The notes beneath the pieces were generated by a model. The model saw only the letters and a program-made list of their open reading frames with translations, made no database searches and was not told the origin of the DNA. Positions 42,278-50,955 of a stretch of 64,000 nt of DNA are shown in pieces. The DNA is from Paenibacillus sp. RC334 (lineage in GTDB: Bacteria; Bacillota; Bacilli; Paenibacillales; Paenibacillaceae), in contig NZ_CP125370.1 of NCBI RefSeq assembly GCF_030034735.1, positions 4,759,001 to 4,823,000 on the forward strand. The letters are read 5' to 3'. A program made the translations under genes and the position numbers. Numbering within the stretch: the first letter of the stretch is position 1; each line of letters begins with the position of its first letter.

Positions 42278-43809
42278 TTGGCTTCAACATCCAACTGGTT
42301 GGTAAGCATGTAATATTCGCTTTTGCTGGTTACCCAGTTTTTCACACGGTCTTTGTAAACAACCAGCGTGTTCGGATGCACCAGATAGGAATAGTACGTC
42401 TGCTCATGAATTCTCGTGAGCGCTTGAGATATTAGTTCATTCCGCTTTGCTGTATCTACGGTTTGATCTAACTGGTAAATCAATTTATTTAACGACTCAT
42501 CGTTTATTTTTCCATAATTCAGCGTTCCATCTGGCAAAAACGATACATTCAAAAAGTAGCTGGCATCACCGCGAGGTGCAATCAACGGACTGTACATACC
42601 GAGATCCCAAGTCGTATCGTTCATCAAATAGTCTTCGTAATTTTCAACCTGCTCAATTTGCAGCGTAATGCCCAATTGCTTGGCTTCCGATTGCAAAGCT
42701 TGTGAGAAGATTGGGAACTCGGCTCTGGATGCATAAGTGACCAGTTTTAAGGTTAACGGCTTCCCGTTTTGCGTTACTTTGCCATTGTCCACCTGAAATC
42801 CGGCTTCCTTAAACCACTTGAGCGCTTCTTCAGCCCCGGTTTTGCGGGTTGGATATTCCGGTACAAACGGGAAATCCGGTAAAAATGGACCTTGCGCCAC
42901 TGTAGCCTGTCCGCCCATAATAGCGTCCTTTAGTTCCTCACGGTTAACCAAGGCATCAAATGCCTTACGCAAATTCGCATTTTGGAACAAAGGCCTTTTC
43001 GTGCTAAAAATCAATTCATGTGTACGCAAGCTAACCACTGAATCCAGCTTGAGCTGGTTGTCTTGCTTCATTTTGTCCATGCTTTCAACAGGTGGGCGAT
43101 AGACGATATCTGCATCACCGGATAAAATGGCGGATAAACGTGCATTCGCATCCTCGTTAAAAGCAAAAACCGCCCGATCCAGCTTGGCCGCCCCACTCCA
43201 ATATGCATCATAGCGGGTAAGCTTTAATGATGTGCCTGCGGTGAAGGATTCTACTTGGAAAGGCCCTGTACCGATTGGCTTTTTATCCGGATCGGCTGCT
43301 TCTGTATCCAGAATGGCTGTATTGGGATGAACCAGTTCGGATGGGAACTGAGGGAATGGTTCTTCCGTCACCACATGCAGCGTTTGACCGGAGGCTTTCA
43401 TGGATTTAATTCGCAATACCTGCTTAACCCCCGGATTCAGCTCTATTGAGCGTTCCAACGATTGCTTAACCGTCTCTGCGGTGAGTTTTTTTCCGTTTTG
43501 AAAGGTTACACCGTCACGAATCTGAAACTCCCAGTTTTGCCCGTCTTTACTCGACCATTGGGTAGCCAGCCATGGCTGGATTTTTACGTTCTCGTCCAGT
43601 TTAACCAACGTTTCTACGACACCTGCTCTTAACGGAGTATAATCCAGACCGGGATCAACGGTCTGACTAGCAAAGTTAAACAGAAAGGTCAGCTCTTTCT
43701 TTGGCTGCTGTGTTGCTTGCGTTGAACCCTCTTGAGGGCCAGAACAAGCAGCCAGTAAGACTACGGTCAAAAGCATACATACCATTGGGATAAACCTGTG
43801 TTTATTCAT
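42274..43809 (-). CDS. Family 5 solute-binding lipoprotein (nickel/peptide/opine type)
   Basis: A 511-residue lipoprotein with a clear signal peptide and lipobox VVLLAACSG (Cys22). Family 5 traits are VETLVKLDENVKIQPWLATQW near the N terminus, FQIRDGVTFQNGKKLTAETVKQSL and GTGPFQVESF. It is closer to NikA/CntA-like metal-chelate binders than to OppA in length and N-terminal layout, but the ligand is not certain. It is the first gene of the damaged operon. AAGGGGAAAT precedes ATG 43809. Confidence 0.85.
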   Translation of the reverse strand: MNKHRFIPMVCMLLTVVLLAACSGPQEGSTQATQQPKKELTFLFNFASQTVDPGLDYTPLRAGVVETLVKLDENVKIQPWLATQWSSKDGQNWEFQIRDGVTFQNGKKLTAETVKQSLERSIELNPGVKQVLRIKSMKASGQTLHVVTEEPFPQFPSELVHPNTAILDTEAADPDKKPIGTGPFQVESFTAGTSLKLTRYDAYWSGAAKLDRAVFAFNEDANARLSAILSGDADIVYRPPVESMDKMKQDNQLKLDSVVSLRTHELIFSTKRPLFQNANLRKAFDALVNREELKDAIMGGQATVAQGPFLPDFPFVPEYPTRKTGAEEALKWFKEAGFQVDNGKVTQNGKPLTLKLVTYASRAEFPIFSQALQSEAKQLGITLQIEQVENYEDYLMNDTTWDLGMYSPLIAPRGDASYFLNVSFLPDGTLNYGKINDESLNKLIYQLDQTVDTAKRNELISQALTRIHEQTYYSYLVHPNTLVVYKDRVKNWVTSKSEYYMLTNQLDVEAK

Positions 43810-43946
43810 ATTTCCCCTTCATTTCTCTATCGTTTCCTTCCATCTTACCTACCTTTGGCTTGTCATGACCTGGCCCACTTGAGCCATATATGCCTTATAA
43901 CCTTGAACATTTTGTGACTATTATTATAGATACCTTGTATTAAGGC

Positions 43947-43987
43947 AAAAAAAATAGCCTCCCGGCAAAAATGTGCTGGAAAGCTGG
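43947..43987 (-). terminator. Terminator of the cupredoxin gene
   Basis: On the minus strand AGCTTTCC pairs with GGGAGGCT (three G-U pairs), followed by TATTTTTTTT. It overlaps the first bases after the cupredoxin stop at 43995. Confidence 0.5.
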
Positions 43988-43994
43988 TATTGAT

Positions 43995-44411
43995 TTATTT
44001 TACCGTGATCGTCCCATAGAACATGTACATACCGCAGTTATACTCATATACACCCGGTTTCAGGTCCTTGACAGTAAAATAGTTATTTTCGTGGTCCATA
44101 AAGACGTCCATTCCAAGCTTCAACGATTGTACTTCATCTATGCAAGTAAAGGATGTCGATCTCTTAAAATTAATTTTAGTCGGGACACCAGCTTTTATTT
44201 CAATATTTTTAGGATAAAAACCGTCTCCCTCTACATTGACCGTAGCAATTTCATACTTGGCTTTGTCCGGCTCTTCTTGAACGGTTTTAGGTTGGCTAGC
44301 CGGAAAAGACGACACGCTCCCCTGAAAATAAAACAAGACAAACCCGCCCACGATCAGCGCTACAAAGCCAATCAGCATCAAGTGCCAATGCTTAGAGATA
44401 AATGTTTTCAT
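43995..44411 (-). CDS. Membrane-anchored cupredoxin-domain protein
   Basis: A 138-residue protein with an N-terminal membrane anchor (LMLIGFVALIVGGFVLFYF, residues about 12-30) and a cupredoxin domain (IEIKAGVPTKINFKRSTSFTC, then LKPGVYEYNCGMYMFYGTITV). The Cys-x-Met region YNCGMYM and the upstream Cys/His residues (TSFTCIDE, FMDHENN) could bind copper. It resembles the Cupredoxin_1 family, found in EfeO and in copper-handling proteins. Its role is inferred as extracytoplasmic copper binding or delivery. It lies between the ABC operon and cydC, with its own promoter region. Confidence 0.75.
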   Translation of the reverse strand: MKTFISKHWHLMLIGFVALIVGGFVLFYFQGSVSSFPASQPKTVQEEPDKAKYEIATVNVEGDGFYPKNIEIKAGVPTKINFKRSTSFTCIDEVQSLKLGMDVFMDHENNYFTVKDLKPGVYEYNCGMYMFYGTITVK

Positions 44412-44541
44412 TCAGATCATTCCCCTCCAGTTGACCGTTCGTGTGAAGCACGCCAACTCTAACCAGTATACAAAAGTTAACCAAAATTTAAAATACTTTA
44501 TTCGAGCTATGTTGCACCGAAGCTTGATCTTCTCTACTTCT

Positions 44542-46362
44542 TTACAGACCGGGATGATCCAGCTCATACAGGTTGCGGTATCGGGGTTGCTCCTGCCAGA
44601 GCTGCTCGTGACTGCCTCGCATGGATATGCCACCCTGCTCCATAAAGATCACCTCGTCCATATGCTCCATTCCGGTCAGATGATGTGTAATCCAGATGAG
44701 CGTTTTGCCCTCCAGCACACGAAACATCGTCTGCATCAGTTCCTGCTCTGTCAGCGGATCGAGTCCTACGGTTGGTTCATCCAGCAGAACAATGGGGTGA
44801 TTCTGAAGCAAAATCCGCGCCAGTGCAATTCGCTGTCTTTCTCCACCGGAAAAGCGTAGGCCCGTTTCCTGCATCCGAGTGTCATAGCCATCTGGCAAGG
44901 AATCAATCAGCGTTCCCAGACCCACCTGCTGCGTTACTGCACGAACCTCTTCCAACGTAGCATCGGGCCGCGCCAACCGAATATTGTTCGCTACCGTTGT
45001 ATCGAACAAATACGGTTGCTGGTTTAACACTGCAAACAGGCTGGAATACGCCCCGCCTGTATACACGGGCGCACCTGCGACAGTGACGCTCCCTTCATCC
45101 GGCTGCAATGCACCCTGAATCAGATTCAGCAGGGTGGACTTACCCGCACCGCTACGACCAAGCAGTGCAACCTTACCCCCTTGCGGCACACGCAGGAAAA
45201 TATCGCGCACGCTCCATTCTTGCGTTGCTGTATAGCGGTAGCTCACGTTGTTCAGCAGCAGTTCACCTGCGTTGCCCGATCGCTGGGCGGTAACATGTTC
45301 CGCCTCTATTTTATCTACTATGCCTCCTGCTGCTTGCCGCCCTGTATGCACAGAAGCCGAGGTCGAAAACGGTACAGATGCGGCAGTTGTAGGTGTATGT
45401 TTTTCCGAATCTTTCAACCGTCGTAGTGAATCTTGATACTCCGGCGCATGGACCACCGCTTCTCCAGCGCGGACGAAGGCATCCAGCAATGGAAAAGCAA
45501 CAAGCGCAAAGGACGCCAGCCATGTTGCCTCTATGCGGTTCTCTGCTACCAGCCCTCCAGCCCATATGGTCATCATCACAATTCCGCCACCTACGACGCA
45601 CTGTGCGATCCAATGAGAGCGCCATTCGCTTCGCCGAAGTGAATTTTCTACTACAGCAGCCTTGTTTTGCCGTTGGGTGAAGGAAGCCAGAAAATGTCCA
45701 GTCCGACCGCTCAGCACCAGATCACTCATGCCGAACAATGCATCGGTCAGCTCCTGATAGGCTGTGCTCCGTTCCTGCTTGAACGTTCGTCGTTTAGCGA
45801 GCGAGGTCCACAGCGAGATGGCCGGGGCGATAAAAAGTAAAAATCCGCAATACAGTGCCATCATCAAGGCAAAGGTTCCGTCCATCCATCCGAGTGCTGA
45901 AATCCCCAGAGCATAGATGAGCAACGCCGATATCGCAGGCAGAACCAGCTTCAAATATATGTTTTGAAGCTGCTCAATATCCTCCGCCAGCAAACCCAAC
46001 AGATCCCCTGTGCGAAACTTGCTTCGAATCATAAGCGCTTGCGGTTCTACTGCCCGATACAGCCGCACCCGCATACGGGACACGAGACGCAGCGCGGCAT
46101 CATGCCCCACCAACCGTTCCAGATACTGAATGACCGCTTTACTAAAACCAAACGTTCGTACAAGCACAATCGGAACGTACACCATCAATATATTTTCCGG
46201 TTTTAAAGCCGAACGGGTAATCAGGTGACCGGACGTAAAGAGCAATGCGCCTGCACATCCAATTGCCAGAGCGCCCAATAGCGCCGCAGCCAGAAAGGCC
46301 CAAAAATATTGTCTCAAATAAAATACAAACCAGCCTTGGCCGCTATTGTCCGTGGCTCTCAT
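44542..46362 (-). CDS. cydC: Thiol reductant/haem ABC exporter subunit CydC
   Basis: A 606-residue half-transporter: six membrane helices, then an ABC domain with Walker A LLGRSGAGKSTLLNLIQG, the signature RFSGGERQRIALARILL, Walker B IVLLDEPTVGLD and H-loop WITHHL. With CydD it exports glutathione/cysteine-type thiols, or by recent structures moves haem, and is needed to assemble cytochrome bd. It overlaps cydD by 20 bases. GGAGGGG lies 9 bases before ATG 46362. The linker between membrane and ABC parts (HTPTTAASVPFSTSASVHTG) is unusually long and Ser/Thr-rich. Confidence 0.92.
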   Translation of the reverse strand: MRATDNSGQGWFVFYLRQYFWAFLAAALLGALAIGCAGALLFTSGHLITRSALKPENILMVYVPIVLVRTFGFSKAVIQYLERLVGHDAALRLVSRMRVRLYRAVEPQALMIRSKFRTGDLLGLLAEDIEQLQNIYLKLVLPAISALLIYALGISALGWMDGTFALMMALYCGFLLFIAPAISLWTSLAKRRTFKQERSTAYQELTDALFGMSDLVLSGRTGHFLASFTQRQNKAAVVENSLRRSEWRSHWIAQCVVGGGIVMMTIWAGGLVAENRIEATWLASFALVAFPLLDAFVRAGEAVVHAPEYQDSLRRLKDSEKHTPTTAASVPFSTSASVHTGRQAAGGIVDKIEAEHVTAQRSGNAGELLLNNVSYRYTATQEWSVRDIFLRVPQGGKVALLGRSGAGKSTLLNLIQGALQPDEGSVTVAGAPVYTGGAYSSLFAVLNQQPYLFDTTVANNIRLARPDATLEEVRAVTQQVGLGTLIDSLPDGYDTRMQETGLRFSGGERQRIALARILLQNHPIVLLDEPTVGLDPLTEQELMQTMFRVLEGKTLIWITHHLTGMEHMDEVIFMEQGGISMRGSHEQLWQEQPRYRNLYELDHPGL

Positions 46363-48142
46363 ATCTTCCGTCCCCTCCTTCCGTCATTCCCGTCAGCAAA
46401 CGGTAATATCCTCCCTTACGGGCAACCAGTTGCTTATGTGATCCTGCTTCCTCCAGACGACCTTGATTCATCATCCAGACACAGTCCATATCCGGCATCC
46501 AATGGAGTCGATGAGTCGCGAGAAACACTCTTTTATGTTGCAAAACAGATAAAATCGTCTGTTTTAGCTCCCATTCCGTCTCGATATCCAAATGTGCAGT
46601 CGGCTCGTCCAGCAAAATAACCGGACGATTACTCAGCAAAGCACGCGCCAACGCTATCCGCTGCGCCTGTCCTCCACTCAGCGTCCGGCCCGCTTCACCA
46701 ATCGGCTCATCCAATCCATTCGGAAGACCATCCACCAGCTCACGCAGTCCAACCGCGTCAATCGCCCATTCCACTTGCTCGTTGGATGCCTCCGGTTCAT
46801 AAAACCGGATATTATCCGCCAAGGAAGCGCTGAACAGGTACGGATGCTGCGGAATATAGGCAATATGTCGCTGCCATTCGGCTTTGGTATCACCAGCCAA
46901 TGCCCACCCATTCACGTTCAGCTCACCCGACGTCGGTTCAGCGAAGCCTCCAAGCAAACTGAGCAGCGTTGTTTTGCCTGCACCGCTGGCTCCGACGATG
47001 CCGATCATATTCATATGCGACTCAACACTCGCGGATATGTGGTCAAGTCGTGCGGAACCGTCCTCATTAAGAAGGCATATATCCGATAGCCTGATCGTAT
47101 CCTGTCCTGTGATATTTAGGGCATTGCCGTCACCCTTAGCATTGTCTGTGCGGCCACTCCCCGTAAGGATATCCACGGAATCTGTTTGCTGAGCCGCTTC
47201 ATTCTCTGTACCGCGAATGGAGCGCATCGCGCCCCAAGCCTCCTTGCCATCCAGTGAGGCATGATAGTCCGATCCCAACTGGCGTACAGGCATAAAATAT
47301 TCCGGTGCCAAAATCAGTACCGCAAGTGCCGCTTCCAGTCCCACCGATCCGCTAATCAGACGCAAGCCCAAGCCTACCGCCACAAAAGCGACCGACAGCA
47401 TACTAAAAAAATCGAGCGCAAAGGAGGACAGGAACGCGACCCGCAGTGTACGCATCGTAGCCGTGCGGTACTGGTCGCTGACCTTCCCGACCGTTTCTCC
47501 ATGCTCCCGGCTACGGCCCAAAAACCGTAGCGTCTGTAGGCCGCGCAACGAATCCGTGAAATGATGCGACAATAGGCGATAGGAGCGCCACTGTTTATCT
47601 GCCTGCTTCCGCGCCGCCAAGCCCAGCAGGATAAAGAAGCCAATCAGGATGGGCATCGTAGCCGTCAAAATCACACCTGAAATTACATCCAATGTGAAAA
47701 CAGACACGAGCACAAGTATCGTCACACACATCATGTCAATCATACGAGGAATGGACAGTTCCAAATACGTGCGAAAACGATCCACTCCATCCAGCGCCAA
47801 CGTCACCAGCTTGCCGCTGCCTTCCTTGGCAGCAAAAACAGGTCCTCGCTCGAACAAACGAGCAAGCAGACGCTCCCGCAAGGAAGCGCCTGATGCTTCG
47901 GCAAAGCGGCCTGCTGTCCGGCGTTGCAGCCAGATCATCGTATGCCTCGCCGCAAAAGCCGCGAAAAACAACGCCAGTGACGGCCAAGCCATCACCAGCG
48001 GATGTTTATCAAATAAAATCGTTATAGCCTTCGCCAAAAAGATCGCTTGCACAATCACAGCGGCCCCCTGGGCCAGGGAAAGGGCGGCCAGCAGCAGCAT
48101 TACCGGCCGAATGCCCTTTAATCCAAACCATGCTTTATCCAT
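46343..48142 (-). CDS. cydD: Thiol reductant/haem ABC exporter subunit CydD
   Basis: A 599-residue half-transporter. Its membrane part matches E. coli CydD (ERLLARLFERGPVFAAKEGS, DRFRTYLELSIPRMID and TLRVAFLSSFALDFFSMLS against the LRLAFLSSGILEFFTSLS of E. coli). The ABC domain has Walker A GIVGASGAGKTTLLSLLGG, the signature LSGGQAQRIALARALL and Walker B VILLDEPTAHLD. It partners the downstream CydC. Its ATG overlaps the cydB stop (TAATG). Bacillus papers name this first subunit CydC; the naming is by homology. Confidence 0.92.
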   Translation of the reverse strand: MDKAWFGLKGIRPVMLLLAALSLAQGAAVIVQAIFLAKAITILFDKHPLVMAWPSLALFFAAFAARHTMIWLQRRTAGRFAEASGASLRERLLARLFERGPVFAAKEGSGKLVTLALDGVDRFRTYLELSIPRMIDMMCVTILVLVSVFTLDVISGVILTATMPILIGFFILLGLAARKQADKQWRSYRLLSHHFTDSLRGLQTLRFLGRSREHGETVGKVSDQYRTATMRTLRVAFLSSFALDFFSMLSVAFVAVGLGLRLISGSVGLEAALAVLILAPEYFMPVRQLGSDYHASLDGKEAWGAMRSIRGTENEAAQQTDSVDILTGSGRTDNAKGDGNALNITGQDTIRLSDICLLNEDGSARLDHISASVESHMNMIGIVGASGAGKTTLLSLLGGFAEPTSGELNVNGWALAGDTKAEWQRHIAYIPQHPYLFSASLADNIRFYEPEASNEQVEWAIDAVGLRELVDGLPNGLDEPIGEAGRTLSGGQAQRIALARALLSNRPVILLDEPTAHLDIETEWELKQTILSVLQHKRVFLATHRLHWMPDMDCVWMMNQGRLEEAGSHKQLVARKGGYYRLLTGMTEGGDGRYESHGQ

Positions 48143-49155
48143 TAGTATTCCAAATGGTCCTTTTCACTGAGACGCTTATGGAAAACAAAGTAGCTCCACG
48201 CCTGATAAGCCAGCACAAAGGGTAAAAGCGTTGCTGCAACAATCGTCATGGCTTTCAGGGTGTAATGACTGGAGCTTGCATTATATATCGTCAAATCAAA
48301 TGCACTGTTGATCGAGCTCACCATAAATCTCGGGAACAAGCCGACGAACAACGAAACGAATGTCAGCAAAATGATAGCTCCCGTCATCCCGAAGGCCCAA
48401 CCTTCGCGGCGTTGTTTCAGGAAATACCATGACAGCACATAGGCGACGATCCCCACTGCAACTGCAGCGTACATATAAGGGCCACGACGTGCGAATAAGT
48501 CTGTTGCAAAATAAGTCCATACCACCATACCCGCGAGCAAAACACCTAATATCGGAAGAAATTTTGACGCAATCACACGAGCACGATCCCGTACTTCTCC
48601 AATCGTCCGCAGAGAAATAAACGTTAGCCCATGCATCAGGCACATCCCAACCACGGTCAGTCCAATCCATACCGTATATCCGTTAAACACATCGGAGAAT
48701 CCGGCTTTCAAGTCCATGTTTTGCTGAATAGGTACACCCTTTACCAAAGCCGCAAAAGCCATACCGAACAGCATCGGCGGCAGAAAGCTACCCATCAGAA
48801 TGCAGGCATCCCACGTCCCTGTCCACCATTTCCCTTCTGCCTTACCCCGGAACTCAAAGGAAACTCCGCGTAAAATCAAACCAAGCAGAATAAATACAAA
48901 TACTAGATAATATCCGCTGAACATGGTCGCATACCAGTGCGGGAAAGCCGCGAACATCGCACCTGCTGCTGTGATCAACCATACTTCGTTAGCATCCCAG
49001 AATGGACCAATCGTATTGATCATCAAGCGTTTTTGCTGATCATTACGCGGTACCAGACCTGTAGCCATACCCACGCCAAAATCAAAGCCCTCCAGGAAGA
49101 AGAAGCCGGTAAACAGCACAGCAATTAATAAGAACCACAAATCATTTAACGACAT
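48142..49155 (-). CDS. cydB: Cytochrome bd quinol oxidase subunit II (CydB)
   Basis: A 337-residue membrane subunit with LFTGFFFLEGFDFGVGMA at the N terminus, MINTIGPFWDANEVWLITAAGAMFAAF and the C-terminal LPFVLAYQAWSYFVFHKR, all typical of CydB. With CydA it forms the high-affinity bd oxidase used at low oxygen. GGGGGTG lies 6 bases before ATG 49155. It overlaps the end of cydA by 14 bases and the start of cydD by 1, so the whole operon is tightly coupled. Confidence 0.94.
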   Translation of the reverse strand: MSLNDLWFLLIAVLFTGFFFLEGFDFGVGMATGLVPRNDQQKRLMINTIGPFWDANEVWLITAAGAMFAAFPHWYATMFSGYYLVFVFILLGLILRGVSFEFRGKAEGKWWTGTWDACILMGSFLPPMLFGMAFAALVKGVPIQQNMDLKAGFSDVFNGYTVWIGLTVVGMCLMHGLTFISLRTIGEVRDRARVIASKFLPILGVLLAGMVVWTYFATDLFARRGPYMYAAVAVGIVAYVLSWYFLKQRREGWAFGMTGAIILLTFVSLFVGLFPRFMVSSINSAFDLTIYNASSSHYTLKAMTIVAATLLPFVLAYQAWSYFVFHKRLSEKDHLEY

Positions 49156-50548
49156 TGGTGTCACCCCCTTGAGCAAATGGATCATGGATTACCGTTTCCT
49201 GATGTGGTTCGATATCCGGACCTTTGCGAGCCGTACGGACAAACAGGAACGCCAGCACACCCGTTAAAATTAAATACAATGCGGTAAACGAGATCAGTGA
49301 GAACAGCACTTCCCCTGCCACAACGGTAGGCGAAACGGAATCTTTGGTTTGAAGTAAACCAAAGACCGTCCAAGGCTGACGCCCCACTTCTGTCATGATC
49401 CAACCCGCAGTATTTCCAATGAATGGAAGAGATATACCGAGCATCATCAACCGGAAGAACCAACGATGCGAACCCTCCAATTTTTTACGGAATGTCAGAT
49501 AGGCTCCATACAAAGCAAGTACAATCATGGCACATCCGGCTGCAATCATAATGCGGAAGCTCCAAAATGTAGTACGTACCGGCGGAATATAATTACCGGG
49601 GCCGTAGGCTTTTTCGTATTGTGCCTGAAGCTCATTCATCCCCAGTACCGCGCCGGACAGCTTATTATAGGACAGCAAACTGAGCGCATAAGGAACCTTA
49701 AATTCAAAGCTGTTTTCTTTCTTTTCAGGGTCAATGCCTGCAATAACTGTCCAAGGGGCCGGGTCACTACTGTTTTCCCATAACCCTTCACTGGCAGCCA
49801 TTTTCATTGGCTGTGTTTCCACCAAATATTGAGCCTGTCCGTGACCAAACATCGGGATTAACATCGAACTAATCAATGCAACAATAATACTTACTTTGAA
49901 AGAAGGCTTGAAAAAGTCCAGATTCTTTTTGTGCATCAGCTTCCATGCGCTAATACCTGCCACGAGAAAAGCCCCTGTCGCAATGGCTGCAAACAATGTA
50001 TGTGGAAACTCCCATAACAGTTGTTCGTTCGTCAACAGAGCGAAAAAATCTTTCATTTCTGCGCGACCGTTATGAATCTCGTATCCTACCGGACGCTGCA
50101 TGAATGAGTTGGCTGCCAAAATCCACAGGGCGGACAGCATCGTACCAATGGATACCAGCCACATACAGGTTAAATGGACTGCTTTGGACAGCCGTTCCCA
50201 GCCGAATACCCACAATCCGATAAAGGTTGATTCCAGGAAAAAGGCAAGCAGTGCCTCAATCGCCAGCGGCGTACCGAACACATCACCGACAAAACGGGAG
50301 AAGTCAGACCAGTTCATCCCGAACTGGAACTCCTGCAAAATCCCGGTGACCACGCCTACTGCAAAGTTAATCAGCAAAAAAGTTCCCCAGAATTGAGCCA
50401 TTTTTTTGTACAAATCATTTTTTTTGATTACATACATGGTCTCCATAATTGCCACCAGCAACGACAATCCAATGGAGATCGGCACATAAACAAAGTGAAG
50501 AATTGTTGTGGTTGCAAACTGCAACCGTGCCAATTCTAATACGTCCAT
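49142..50548 (-). CDS. cydA: Cytochrome bd quinol oxidase subunit I (CydA)
   Basis: A 468-residue subunit with the haem ligand His18 (TTTILHFVYVPISIGLS), GTPLAIEALLAFFLESTFIGLW with conserved acidic residues, ILAANSFMQRPVGYEI, EFPHTLFAAIATGAF (haem b558 His), and GRQPWTVFGLLQTKDSVSP (the C-terminal signature). The Q-loop is of the short type found in Bacillus. It oxidises menaquinol and reduces O2 to water without pumping protons. GGAGG precedes ATG 50548. It heads the cydABDC operon, with a Rex-like site 74 bases upstream. Confidence 0.95.
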   Translation of the reverse strand: MDVLELARLQFATTTILHFVYVPISIGLSLLVAIMETMYVIKKNDLYKKMAQFWGTFLLINFAVGVVTGILQEFQFGMNWSDFSRFVGDVFGTPLAIEALLAFFLESTFIGLWVFGWERLSKAVHLTCMWLVSIGTMLSALWILAANSFMQRPVGYEIHNGRAEMKDFFALLTNEQLLWEFPHTLFAAIATGAFLVAGISAWKLMHKKNLDFFKPSFKVSIIVALISSMLIPMFGHGQAQYLVETQPMKMAASEGLWENSSDPAPWTVIAGIDPEKKENSFEFKVPYALSLLSYNKLSGAVLGMNELQAQYEKAYGPGNYIPPVRTTFWSFRIMIAAGCAMIVLALYGAYLTFRKKLEGSHRWFFRLMMLGISLPFIGNTAGWIMTEVGRQPWTVFGLLQTKDSVSPTVVAGEVLFSLISFTALYLILTGVLAFLFVRTARKGPDIEPHQETVIHDPFAQGGDTNVVK

Positions 50549-50876
50549 GATGTTATTCCTCCCCCTGCGCTTCTCTTAAGAATGAATGTTAATAATTGGG
50601 TTCTGAAGCCTCCCTTCATCCTTGTGATAGTATTCACATTATTACATATGGAACGATCACTTTTTATGAATAGCCCCCTCAGGCATCTTCATTACGGAAT
50701 CTCATGATCCGGCTTCAGAATATCATCATTATATAGAATAGGTTTGAATGAAATAGAATCGAAAGTGTGAACATCGTGTCAAAGCTGTGTCGTAATGATG
50801 GCGAATTTATGAAAACAACTCAAATCTTCTAGTTAGTGTGACATTTTCGATTGATCTGTCTGATTTTTTTCCAAGC
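50549..50876. other. Regulatory region of the cyd operon
   Basis: About 330 bases without a supported gene, between cydA and the YesN-like gene. It holds a Rex-like operator (50622-50639). A looser GTGTGAACATCGTGTCA lies at 50765-50781. The rest is AT-rich and shows nothing more. Confidence 0.5.
50622..50639. promoter_or_regulatory. Rex-like operator upstream of cydA
   Basis: TTGTGATAGTATTCACAT fits the Rex consensus TTGTGAANNNNTTCACAA with two mismatches, one in each half-site. Rex represses cyd genes in Bacillus while NADH is low and releases DNA when NADH rises, so low oxygen would turn this operon on. Confidence 0.7.
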
Positions 50877-50932
50877 AAAAAGCCTCTCTTCGTCCGGAGA
50901 CTTTTGCTCCGACATCCGCAAGAGAGACTTCA
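50877..50932 (-). terminator. Terminator of the two-component operon
   Basis: A long imperfect stem on the minus strand pairs GTCTCTCTTGCGG..TCGGAG with CTCCGG.CGAAGAGAGGC, followed by TTTTTGCTT. It lies 24 bases after the response-regulator stop. Confidence 0.75.
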
Positions 50933-50955
50933 TCAATTTAACCCACGGGAATCCA

